NCBI GenBank assembly: GCA_934394515.1
Contig: CAKRRU010000045.1
Coordinates: 1 to 18,136 of the forward strand
Direction of reading: 5' to 3'
Origin: an uncultured Acetatifactor sp.
GTDB lineage: Bacteria; Bacillota; Clostridia; Lachnospirales; Lachnospiraceae
Length of the DNA: 18,136 nucleotides
Positions 7,569-13,978 of the stretch are shown here, piece after piece. Position numbers and translations under genes: made by a program. Each line of letters starts with the position of its first letter. Position 1 is the stretch's first letter. The notes under the pieces were generated by a model. The model was not told where the DNA came from, searched no databases, and saw only the letters and a list, made by a program, of their open reading frames with translations.

Positions 7569-8960
7569 ATGCTGACCTATGATTTGACGAAACGCGGAAA
7601 GAAAACCATGTATGAGTACTTATATGAAGCGATGAAGACGGATATCTTAAGCGGTCGTCTGACTGCCGGTGAGAAGCTTCCCTCTAAGAGAGCCTTTGCG
7701 GAGCATCTGCAGGTCAGTGTCAAGACAGTGGAAAATACGTATGAGCAGCTTCTGCTGGAAGGCTACATCCGTTCGGAGGAAAAGAGGGGATATTTCGTCA
7801 ATCGTCTGGAAGTGCGCGGTTTGCAGGCTCCGGCGTATGCTTCTTTTGTGACCCGTTTTCAGGAAGAAAAGTATCTGGCGGATCTGACGGCAAATACCGT
7901 GCAATATGAAAAGTTTCCGTTTGCCACCTGGGCGAAAATCATGCGTAAGACACTGACGGATTACGATACCACGCTGCTAAAAACAGTGCCTTTTAACGGT
8001 GTGGAGAAGCTGCGTGTGGCGATTGCGGAGCATTTATACCGGTATCGTGGCATGCAGGTGTCCCCGGATCACATTATCGTAGGAGCCGGAACGGAATATC
8101 TGTACAGCCGTCTGATGCAGCTGCTGGGGAAAGAGGCAAAATTCGGCGTGGAGAATCCGGGGTACCGTAAGATCACGAAATTATATGCTGCCGGCGGTGC
8201 TGCATGGGATTATGTGGATATCGACGACAAAGGCATGAAAGTGGGACAACTGGATCAAAAGGGCATCACTGTGGCGCATGTGTCCCCGGAACACCATTTT
8301 CCCATCGGACTGGTCATGCCGGTAGGCAGGCGGCAGGAACTGTTGAACTGGGCGGCGCAGGAGCCGGAACGCTATATCGTGGAAGACGATTTTGATTGTG
8401 AATTCCGTATGGTGGGAAAACCGATTCCATCCATGCAGTCCATGGACCGGAATCACAGAGTGATCTATCTCAATACCTTTTCCAAGACGATGGTGCCGTC
8501 CCTGCGCATCGGCTATATGGTGCTTCCGGAAAAACTGATGGAGCGCTATATCTCCACGATGAATTTTTACTCCTGCACGGTATCCGGATTTGAACAGTAT
8601 GCGATGGCAGAATTCCTGGAAAAAGGTTATTTTGAACGGCATATCCGGAGACTGGTGAATGATTACAGGGATCAGAGGGAGAAAATCTGCCGAATGTTCC
8701 GGGAGTCGGAACTGAGCCGTGTCAGTCAGATCTATCAGGATGACGCCGGAACGCATTTTCTGCTGCATGTGCGGACACTCCTTAGCGACGTGGAAATCAA
8801 ATGGGCACTCAGACAGCGTGGCATTCTGGTCAACTGTCTGTCGGAATATTGTTTTGCGGATGCGCAGAAATATAAGGGGATTCTGGTCATTCACTATTCG
8901 GATATGGAGGAAGAGGTGCTGCAAAAGGTGATCGGGGCGCTGGAGGAGATTTTTCTGTGA
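7569..8960 (+). CDS. MocR-type regulator: GntR winged helix fused to aminotransferase-like domain
   Basis: 463-residue PLP-dependent transcription regulator. A GntR winged helix-turn-helix fills about residues 10-75 (GEKLPSKRAFAEHLQVSVKTV, then YxQLxxEGYI). A linker is followed by a fold-type I aminotransferase domain to the end. EDDFD (272-276) supplies the Asp for the PLP ring nitrogen, and TFSKTM with Lys306 is the Schiff-base lysine, so PLP binding looks intact. MocR proteins bind DNA and respond to PLP or amino compounds; they often control the gene divergent from them, here the SDR/NTF2 operon 108 bases away. GAGG at 7558-7561 is seven bases before the ATG. I found no clear direct-repeat operator in the intergenic gap. 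Confidence 0.88.
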   Translation: MLTYDLTKRGKKTMYEYLYEAMKTDILSGRLTAGEKLPSKRAFAEHLQVSVKTVENTYEQLLLEGYIRSEEKRGYFVNRLEVRGLQAPAYASFVTRFQEEKYLADLTANTVQYEKFPFATWAKIMRKTLTDYDTTLLKTVPFNGVEKLRVAIAEHLYRYRGMQVSPDHIIVGAGTEYLYSRLMQLLGKEAKFGVENPGYRKITKLYAAGGAAWDYVDIDDKGMKVGQLDQKGITVAHVSPEHHFPIGLVMPVGRRQELLNWAAQEPERYIVEDDFDCEFRMVGKPIPSMQSMDRNHRVIYLNTFSKTMVPSLRIGYMVLPEKLMERYISTMNFYSCTVSGFEQYAMAEFLEKGYFERHIRRLVNDYRDQREKICRMFRESELSRVSQIYQDDAGTHFLLHVRTLLSDVEIKWALRQRGILVNCLSEYCFADAQKYKGILVIHYSDMEEEVLQKVIGALEEIFL

Positions 8961-8966
8961 TGCCGG

Positions 8967-9000
8967 AATATATTTGCCCATAAAATCACACAAATATATT
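8967..9000. repeat. AT-rich inverted repeat between MocR gene and spoVAD
   Basis: AATATATTTG (8967-8976) and CAAATATATT (8991-9000) are perfect 10-bp inverted copies with a 14-base spacer, followed by TTTG. It could be a weak terminator for the MocR gene or a protein-binding site ahead of spoVAD. The low GC of the stem makes a strong terminator unlikely. Confidence 0.4.
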
Positions 9001-9047
9001 TTGCTCTCGAAGTCGTGAGGGATAGAACGGATACATTTATATTTTTT

Positions 9048-9057
9048 CCATATATGG
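9048..9057. promoter_or_regulatory. Perfect 10-bp palindrome upstream of spoVAD
   Basis: CCATATATGG is self-complementary and lies 55 bases before the spoVAD start. No convincing sigma-G or sigma-F promoter was found in the same region; the nearest -10-like string is CATAGTG at 9084-9090, with no matching -35 at 17-18 bases. Confidence 0.25.
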
Positions 9058-9112
9058 GAATACTGAGAAAAAGAATGCAGTGTCATAGTGCGATAGCATG
9101 GAAGGAGAAAAT

Positions 9113-10129
9113 ATGAATCAGAGAGTGGGAAAAAGAAGTATCCGGCTGGGCAAGCCTGTGTGCATTATAGATAGCGCCAGTATTGTGGGAAAAAAAGAAG
9201 GCGAGGGACCGTTAGGCTCCTTGTTCGATATGGTTGGCGAAGACGACCTCTTCGGCTGTAAGACATGGGAAGAAGCAGAGAGCAATCTCCAGAAGGATGC
9301 AGTCTACATGGCGATGGAAAAAGCCGGGCTGAAGGCAGAGGATGTCTCATATCTGTTTGCCGGAGATCTGCTGGCCCAAGGGATAGCGACATCCTTTGGT
9401 ATTTCGGCGTATCATATTCCGTTGTTTGGATTGTACGGCGCGTGCTCTACCTGTGGGGAAGCTCTGACAGTGGGGGCTATGACCGTGGCAGGCGGTTATG
9501 CCGATCATGTGGTGTGCGTGACTTCCAGTCATTTCGGCAGCGCGGAGAAGGAGTTTCGGTTCCCACTGGATTACGGCAACCAGCGTCCGTTGTCTGCCAG
9601 CTGGACAGTGACCGGGAGCGGCGCGTTTGTACTGGGACAGGATCAGAAATGCAGAGCACATATTACGGGAATGACACCGGGGAGAATCGTGGACTACGGG
9701 CTCAAGGATTCCATGAATATGGGCGCCTGCATGGCACCGGCGGCAGCGGATACCATAGAGAGACATCTGGAGGATTTCCATGTGCAGCCGGAAGCATATG
9801 ACCGGATCATCACGGGAGATCTGGGAAGTGTGGGACAGACGGTACTGATAGATCTCCTCAGGGAGAAGGGGATTGACATCGCAGACCGGCATATGGATTG
9901 CGGTATCGAAATTTTTGATGCCGAGGCACAGGATACCCATGCTGGCGGCAGCGGCTGTGGATGCAGTGCCGTGACTTTGTCGGCATATATTTTGCCGAAG
10001 CTGGAGTCCGGGGAGTGGAAAAAAGTATTGTTCCTCCCGACGGGAGCGCTATTGTCGAAGACCAGTTTTAATGAAGGTAAGAGCGTACCGGGAATCGCAC
10101 ATGCGGTGGTGCTGGAGAGCCCGAGGTAA
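9113..10129 (+). CDS. spoVAD: Stage V sporulation protein AD
   Basis: 338-residue thiolase-fold protein of the SpoVA channel, which moves dipicolinic acid with calcium into the forming spore and out at germination; SpoVAD binds dipicolinate on the outer face of the inner spore membrane. It matches Bacillus SpoVAD in length and in GPLGSLFD (32-39), GACST (109-113), TGSGA (167-171), MAPAAADTI (207-215), AGGSGCGCSAV (277-287) and TGALLS (310-315). The start is ATG 9113, five bases after GAAGGAG (9101-9107); an in-frame ATG at 9098 lies before that site. Normally it sits between spoVAC and spoVAE; here neither is adjacent. It ends before its own terminator, so it is probably transcribed alone during sporulation. 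Confidence 0.95.
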   Translation: MNQRVGKRSIRLGKPVCIIDSASIVGKKEGEGPLGSLFDMVGEDDLFGCKTWEEAESNLQKDAVYMAMEKAGLKAEDVSYLFAGDLLAQGIATSFGISAYHIPLFGLYGACSTCGEALTVGAMTVAGGYADHVVCVTSSHFGSAEKEFRFPLDYGNQRPLSASWTVTGSGAFVLGQDQKCRAHITGMTPGRIVDYGLKDSMNMGACMAPAAADTIERHLEDFHVQPEAYDRIITGDLGSVGQTVLIDLLREKGIDIADRHMDCGIEIFDAEAQDTHAGGSGCGCSAVTLSAYILPKLESGEWKKVLFLPTGALLSKTSFNEGKSVPGIAHAVVLESPR

Positions 10130-10145
10130 TTAAGATAAGAGTGAG

Positions 10146-10178
10146 AAAGCAGCAGATCAATGATTGGCTGCTTTTTCT
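10146..10178 (+). terminator. Intrinsic terminator of spoVAD
   Basis: AAAGCAGC (10146-10153) pairs with GCTGCTTT (10167-10174), and the T run continues to TTTTTCT. It lies 17 bases after the spoVAD stop. Confidence 0.85.
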
Positions 10179-10240
10179 ATAAAAAGGATTATAAAAGCAC
10201 TGCGAGAGAGCGGTTATTCATAGATTTGTGGACATATTCG

Positions 10241-10355
10241 TGATATAATGAGCGCAAGAGAGCCAACATGCTTGCATGATTGGCGAACGGCGAATTTGAT
10301 CATGATAGTTGCGAAGCAACGTCGAGCACCGAAGGTGCGAATCATGATATAATGA
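10241..10355. repeat. Short hairpin element flanked by 11-bp direct repeats that each carry an extended -10
   Basis: TGATATAATGA occurs at 10241-10251 and again at 10345-10355; each copy contains the extended -10 TGATATAAT. Between them lie three hairpins: GCCAA/TTGGC (10262-10266 with 10280-10284, with an inner ATGC/GCAT), GTTGC-GAA-GCAAC (10308-10320) and GCACC-GAA-GGTGC (10326-10338). A second direct repeat, ATCATGATA, flanks the last two (10299-10307 and 10341-10349). This looks like a small mobile or duplicated palindromic element inserted in the promoter of the next gene. No coding sequence was seen from 10179 to 10391. Confidence 0.5.
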
Positions 10356-10391
10356 AAAACAATCATAGTTCCTGAAAAGTGAGGTAATGTT

Positions 10392-10973
10392 ATGGCAATT
10401 CGTGAAATGATAATTAACGCTCATTGCCATAGAAATCTGTTAGATGAATCCTGCATACAGGTAGCGGTTTATGATGACCGCTTGGAAGTGACGTCACCGG
10501 GAGGTTTATACAATGGATTGACTTATGAGGAAGTAATGAGTGGGCATTCCAAGATTCGGAATAAGTTGATTGCTAATATTTTCAGCCAGACGGGGTTGGT
10601 TGAAGCGTGGGGAAGCGGTATACGGAGAATATTAAGTGCGGCCAGAGAGTATGGACTTCCGGTTCCTACTGTGGAAGTATTTGATGATATGTTCCGGGTG
10701 AATCTGTATAGAAACATCGGAGAAAACATCGGAGAAAACATCGGAGAAAATAGCGAAGAAGAATTGGTACATGATACAGGAAAATTAAATGAAACCCAGA
10801 TGAAAATGTTGGAAAGCTTAAGGAAAGATAAATATCTTTCGGCTGCAAAGCTTGCTGATATAACAGAAATTTCCAACAGAAATGTGGAAAATAATATTAA
10901 AAAATTAAAAGATATGGGAATTTTGATTAGGCATGGTTCTCCGAAGTCTGGTTACTGGGAAATTGTGGAATAA
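10392..10973 (+). CDS. N-terminally truncated ATP-binding protein (AlbA_2/HATPase_c_4 type)
   Basis: 193 residues that correspond to the second half of the common AlbA_2-plus-GHKL ATP-binding proteins (often called RecG-like transcriptional regulators). The protein begins inside the GHKL domain: MAIREMIINAHCHRN is the N-box helix, DDRLEVTSPGGL (28-39) the next nucleotide-binding motif, and GSGIRRI (74-80) the following one. A linker with three NIGE repeats (108-119) leads to a winged helix (about 132-192). Full-length relatives have a further N-terminal Schlafen-type AlbA_2 domain of more than 150 residues, absent here; an in-frame stop precedes the ATG. GTGAGG (10380-10385) can serve as ribosome binding site, so a shortened protein may still be made. 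Treat as a gene remnant or a derived regulator. Confidence 0.7.
   Translation: MAIREMIINAHCHRNLLDESCIQVAVYDDRLEVTSPGGLYNGLTYEEVMSGHSKIRNKLIANIFSQTGLVEAWGSGIRRILSAAREYGLPVPTVEVFDDMFRVNLYRNIGENIGENIGENSEEELVHDTGKLNETQMKMLESLRKDKYLSAAKLADITEISNRNVENNIKKLKDMGILIRHGSPKSGYWEIVE
10712..10747 (+). repeat. Three tandem 12-bp repeats inside the truncated ATP-binding protein gene
   Basis: The unit AAACATCGGAGA is repeated exactly three times, followed by a degraded copy. It encodes repeated NIGE tetrapeptides in the linker between the ATP-binding and winged-helix domains. Because the unit is a multiple of three, copy-number changes would keep the frame. Confidence 0.8.
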
Positions 10974-10980
10974 TTAGTTC

Positions 10981-11009
10981 TTGCAAGCCCCACGCAACAC
11001 TGGTACAAT
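10981..11009 (+). promoter_or_regulatory. Sigma-A promoter of the 83-residue gene and probably ridA
   Basis: TTGCAA (10981-10986) and TACAAT (11004-11009) are 17 bases apart, with transcription expected near 11016, about 43 bases before the next start codon. Confidence 0.6.
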
Positions 11010-11058
11010 AAATTTCAAACGGCGAAAACAGTATGCCGGGAATGGCTGGTGAGTCAAA

Positions 11059-11310
11059 ATGCGCAGAATAGAATTCAAAATGGAACGTCCGGGATTATTG
11101 GAAGTTGGACAGAAGATCACAGTGACGGAAGGCGTACTTCCCAGTAACTATTATTATACGATCGACCCGTCGCTTGCAATGTCTCCGAATATTCCGTTCC
11201 GTTATCGGCTGAAGAACCGGGAAGGTGTCGTGGCAGATATCGTGGAGAACGCTCGCGGATTCTACGTGACGGCAGAATTTGATGAGCCGGAAGTAGATAT
11301 GAGCAGATAA
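11059..11310 (+). CDS. Conserved-looking 83-residue protein of unknown function
   Basis: I do not recognise this family. It is soluble, without a signal peptide or membrane segment, and of mixed charge. The predicted pattern is mostly beta: VGQKITVTE (17-25), an aromatic SNYYYTID stretch, then PFRYRL, EGVVADIVENARGFYVTAEFDE (55-76), which suggests a small beta-barrel. A good promoter lies upstream, the start follows GGTGAG by about six bases, and ridA begins 52 bases downstream with no terminator between, so the two are probably co-transcribed. Codon use looks like that of neighbouring genes. Confidence 0.65.
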   Translation: MRRIEFKMERPGLLEVGQKITVTEGVLPSNYYYTIDPSLAMSPNIPFRYRLKNREGVVADIVENARGFYVTAEFDEPEVDMSR

Positions 11311-11362
11311 AATTGCCATGGCTCCGAATCGTTACAAATCATAACAGAAAAGAGGACACATT

Positions 11363-11737
11363 ATGTTACAGAAGATTTCAACAGACAAAGCACCCGCAGC
11401 AATCGGACCTTACTCCCAGGGTATCGTACTGGGCAATATCTTTTTCGCATCCGGTCAGATTCCGATTGATCCCGCTACCGGAGAGATCCACGGCACCACG
11501 ATTGAAGAGCAGGCAGAACAGGTGATGAAGAATATTGGCGAACTGTTAAAGGCAGCAGGCACCGATTACACCAGAGTAGCCAAGACTTCCTGTTTCCTGG
11601 CGGACATGGGCGATTTTGCAGCGTTCAATCAGGTCTATGCGAAATATTTTACCGAGAATCCTGCCAGAAGCTGTGTTGCAGTCAAGACCCTTCCCAAGAA
11701 CGTACTGTGTGAAGTGGAAGTCATTGCGGAAGTATAA
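11363..11737 (+). CDS. ridA: RidA family enamine/imine deaminase
   Basis: 124-residue member of the RidA/YjgF family, which hydrolyses reactive 2-aminoacrylate and related enamines released by PLP enzymes such as threonine dehydratase. The active-site set is complete: Tyr17 in GPYSQG, Ser30 in FFASGQIP, Arg102 in ENPARSCVAV and Glu117 in CEVEVIAEV, each matching its E. coli counterpart with a small offset. The Arg places it in the active RidA subgroup rather than the Rid4-7 groups. It acts as a cytoplasmic trimer in the family. AGAGGA lies about nine bases before the ATG. It is likely read from the promoter before the 83-residue gene. Confidence 0.93.
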   Translation: MLQKISTDKAPAAIGPYSQGIVLGNIFFASGQIPIDPATGEIHGTTIEEQAEQVMKNIGELLKAAGTDYTRVAKTSCFLADMGDFAAFNQVYAKYFTENPARSCVAVKTLPKNVLCEVEVIAEV

Positions 11738-11846
11738 AGTGTAAGTAACCACCATGAGCAGATAACATGCAGACATGTATTCAGAAGCTCCGCAGAGGCA
11801 GTTCTGTAAATGGAGCGCTGGGAAGGTTATAAATAAGAACAGGACG

Positions 11847-11876
11847 GAAGATCGTCGCTTATAGGCGGCGATCTTC
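11847..11876 (+). terminator. 12-bp hairpin between ridA and the shikimate-kinase-like gene
   Basis: GAAGATCGTCGC (11847-11858) pairs with GCGGCGATCTTC (11865-11876), with one G-U pair and a six-base loop. TTAT follows, a poor U tract. It ends 23 bases before the next ATG, so it may be a weak terminator for ridA or a leader structure of the kinase gene. Confidence 0.5.
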
Positions 11877-11899
11877 TTATGTAGAGACAGGAGAAACTT

Positions 11900-12406
11900 A
11901 TGAAAAATAATATTACTCTGATCGGTATGCCGGGTTCGGGAAAAAGTACGGTAGGGGTCGTTTTGGCGAAGCGCCTGGGCAGACGATTTGTGGATTCGGA
12001 TCTGGTGATCCAGGAGAGGCACGGAAAATTATTGCATGAACTGATCACAGAGCATGGTGTGAAAGGCTTCTGGCAGATCGAGAGCGATGTGAATGCGTCC
12101 TTAGATCTGAATAACAGCATCATTGCCACCGGCGGAAGTGCCTGCTACGAGCCGGAGGGCATGCAGCATCTGCAGGAGATCAGTACGGTGGTATATCTGA
12201 AGCTTCCCTATGAGGAAGTGGAGAAACGGCTGGGGGATCTGAATGCCAGGGGTGTGACCCTGCAGCCCGGCCAGACACTGCGGGATCTGTATGATGAGAG
12301 AACTCCTCTGTATGAAAAATATGCGGATCTGATCATAGACTGCGGCGGTAAAATGCTGCGGGATGTGGTGGCAGAGATTGCTGAGAAATATAAAAAACAA
12401 TCCTGA
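11900..12406 (+). CDS. Shikimate kinase-like P-loop kinase
   Basis: 168-residue kinase of the AroK fold. Walker A is GMPGSGKST (9-17), VDSD gives Asp32 and Asp34, and the lid/R-loop region ends in DERTPLYEKYAD with Arg134. Length and order fit shikimate kinase, the fifth step of the shikimate pathway. Two substrate-contact points differ: the usual FRxxE is FWQIE (57-61), so the shikimate-binding Arg58 is Trp, and the GGG motif is GGS (78-80). Automated annotation would call it aroK, but the phosphate acceptor could be different. No other aromatic-pathway gene is nearby. CAGGAG precedes the ATG, and the DMT transporter follows without a terminator, so the two may be co-transcribed. Confidence 0.75.
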   Translation: MKNNITLIGMPGSGKSTVGVVLAKRLGRRFVDSDLVIQERHGKLLHELITEHGVKGFWQIESDVNASLDLNNSIIATGGSACYEPEGMQHLQEISTVVYLKLPYEEVEKRLGDLNARGVTLQPGQTLRDLYDERTPLYEKYADLIIDCGGKMLRDVVAEIAEKYKKQS

Positions 12407-12433
12407 TAAGATCACATAACCGTAAAGCAGCAA

Positions 12434-12528
12434 GGGACAAAAAAATAAGGGACGAAAAACATAAGGAACGAAAAACATAAGGAACGAAAAACATAAGGAA
12501 CGGAAAACATAAGGAACGGAAAATACAA
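12434..12528 (+). repeat. Six tandem 16-bp repeats ending two bases before a start codon
   Basis: Consensus unit GGAACGAAAAACATAA. Copies are at 12434-12448 (15 bases, most divergent), 12449-12464, 12465-12480, 12481-12496, 12497-12512 and 12513-12528. The third and fourth copies are identical, the fifth differs by one base, and the last diverges at its end. Each copy contains an AAGGAAC-type string at the junction. The array fills nearly all of the gap between the AroK-like gene and the DMT transporter. There are no spacers, so this is not CRISPR. Confidence 0.95.
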
Positions 12529-12530
12529 CT

Positions 12531-13466
12531 ATGGAAAATAAAAGAGTGAAAACAACGAGAAACAGCCTGATTCTTCTGCTGACAGCCACCATCTGGGGTA
12601 TGGCGTTCGTCTCCCAGAGCAAGGGCATGGATTATATGCATCCCTTTACTTTTAACGGCGTCCGTTCCCTGATCGGTGCGGCAGGCATTCTGGTATACAT
12701 ACTGATCAGCCGGAAAATCTCAGGAGCAAAAGCAACACCGATAGATTGGAAGGTAAATATTAAGGCAGGACTTTTGTGCGGCGTTTCTCTTACCATCGCC
12801 AGTACACTGCAGCAGTTCGGCATCAAATATACCAGTGTCGGCAAAGCCGGTTTTATCACCACCCTGTACATCATTTTCGTACCGCTGTTCGGCATCTTTT
12901 TGAAGAAAAAGGTAGCACCCGTTGTCTGGGCGGCAGCGGTCATGGCAGCAATCGGCATGTATCTGCTGTGTATGACGGAATCGCTGCGCCTGGGAGCCGG
13001 CGATATTATGGTATTTTTATGCGCAATCGCTTTTGCCATACAGATCATGACTATAGATCATTATGCAGGCCGGATCGACGGAGCCGTAGTCTCCTGCATC
13101 CAATTTACGGTCTGCGGTGTCACCTGTTGCATCGGTGCATTGATCTGGGGACAGCCGACGTTCGGTCAGCTCTATGAAGGATTGGGCGCACTTTTGTATG
13201 CCGGTGTCTTAAGCTGCGGTGTCGGTTATACTTTACAGATCATCGGTCAGCAGGGGCTGAATCCCACAGTGGCGGCACTGATCATGAGTCTGGAATCCGT
13301 GATTGCGACGATCTCCGGATGGGTTGCATATAAGATCGGATTCTTAAGCACGGATCAGACATTGACACCGAGACAGATCGCAGGATGTGTGATCGTATTT
13401 GCTGCGGTGATCCTGGTACAGCTTCCGCCGGAGTGGTTCCGGTTTGGCAGCAGGAAAAAAGCATAA
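12531..13466 (+). CDS. DMT superfamily transporter with two EamA domains
   Basis: 311-residue inner-membrane exporter or permease of the drug/metabolite transporter superfamily, with ten predicted helices arranged as two five-helix EamA repeats (about 12-145 and 158-300). The first helix carries the family-typical WGMAFVSQ, and the last repeat ends LESVIATISGW followed by a helix and the basic tail FGSRKKA, consistent with a cytoplasmic C-terminus. The substrate cannot be read from sequence; relatives move amino acids, metabolites or drugs. The ribosome binding site is weak (GGA at 12518-12520, ten bases from the ATG) and lies within the last tandem repeat. No promoter is visible after the kinase gene, so it is probably transcribed with it. 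Confidence 0.88.
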   Translation: MENKRVKTTRNSLILLLTATIWGMAFVSQSKGMDYMHPFTFNGVRSLIGAAGILVYILISRKISGAKATPIDWKVNIKAGLLCGVSLTIASTLQQFGIKYTSVGKAGFITTLYIIFVPLFGIFLKKKVAPVVWAAAVMAAIGMYLLCMTESLRLGAGDIMVFLCAIAFAIQIMTIDHYAGRIDGAVVSCIQFTVCGVTCCIGALIWGQPTFGQLYEGLGALLYAGVLSCGVGYTLQIIGQQGLNPTVAALIMSLESVIATISGWVAYKIGFLSTDQTLTPRQIAGCVIVFAAVILVQLPPEWFRFGSRKKA

Positions 13467-13561
13467 ATGAAATAATCTTGAAACGACTTAAAATAATAAC
13501 AAAATGAATAAATCAACCCCAAATTGCAGAGACTGTCCTTAAAAAGGAGGAAATGCAGAGA

Positions 13562-13918
13562 ATGGATTATATCAATGCTTTCTGGGTGGGCGGTCTGATC
13601 TGTGCTTTGGTGCAGATCTTAATGGAAAAGACGAAGATGATGCCGGGACGTATCATGGTACTGTTGGTGGTCACCGGTGCGGTCATCAGTGCACTGGGCT
13701 GGTACGAACCGTTTCAGGAGTATGCAGGTGCGGGAGTGAGTGTGCCGTTACTCGGTTTTGGAAATGTGTTGATGAAAGGTGTGAAAGAGGCTGTGACGGA
13801 ACAGGGCTTTTTAGGACTGTTTTCCGGAGGCTTCAAAGCCGGAGCTGTGGGAACCTCCGCGGCACTGATCTTCGGCTATCTGGCGAGCCTGCTCAGCAAA
13901 CCGAAGATGAAGGAGTGA
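13562..13918 (+). CDS. spoVAE: Stage V sporulation protein AE
   Basis: 118-residue membrane protein of the SpoVA dipicolinate channel, with three to four hydrophobic helices. It matches Bacillus SpoVAE in length and in FWVGGLICALVQ, EKTKM (22-26), GAGVSVPLLGFG (56-67), KGVKEAV and GFLGLFSGG (82-90), ending LSKPKMKE. Two in-frame starts exist: ATG 13553 is only two bases after AGGAGG (13545-13550), while ATG 13562 is eleven bases after it; I prefer 13562. The usual partner spoVAD lies 3.4 kb upstream and spoVAC is not in the window. No sigma-G promoter is convincing in the 95-base gap before it. Confidence 0.93.
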   Translation: MDYINAFWVGGLICALVQILMEKTKMMPGRIMVLLVVTGAVISALGWYEPFQEYAGAGVSVPLLGFGNVLMKGVKEAVTEQGFLGLFSGGFKAGAVGTSAALIFGYLASLLSKPKMKE

Positions 13919-13929
13919 CCGGTTTAGGG

Positions 13930-13957
13930 CTGTTCCTGCGAATGATTCGAAGAACAG
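13930..13957. terminator. Hairpin between spoVAE and the convergent DUF5721-like gene
   Basis: CTGTTC (13930-13935) pairs with GAACAG (13952-13957) and CGAAT (13939-13943) with ATTCG (13945-13949). It lies between two convergent stop codons but has no U tract on either strand, so its terminator role is uncertain. Confidence 0.3.
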
Positions 13958-13978
13958 GAGATGATCCGGAGAGAGGGA

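Noticed and set aside
8181..9086. 301-codon open frame on the minus strand, antisense to the MocR gene
   Set aside because: The plus strand encodes a complete, motif-rich MocR protein over the same bases; the antisense product has no recognisable domain and a His/Arg/Phe-rich shadow-frame composition.
12434..12528. Possible CRISPR array
   Set aside because: The repeats are only 16 bases, directly adjacent with no spacers, and no cas gene is present.
12101..12641. Minus-strand ORFs with repeated Phe/Val/Arg/Ser segments over the 16-bp repeats
   Set aside because: The periodic peptide is simply the translation of the tandem DNA repeat, and the rest overlaps the kinase gene.
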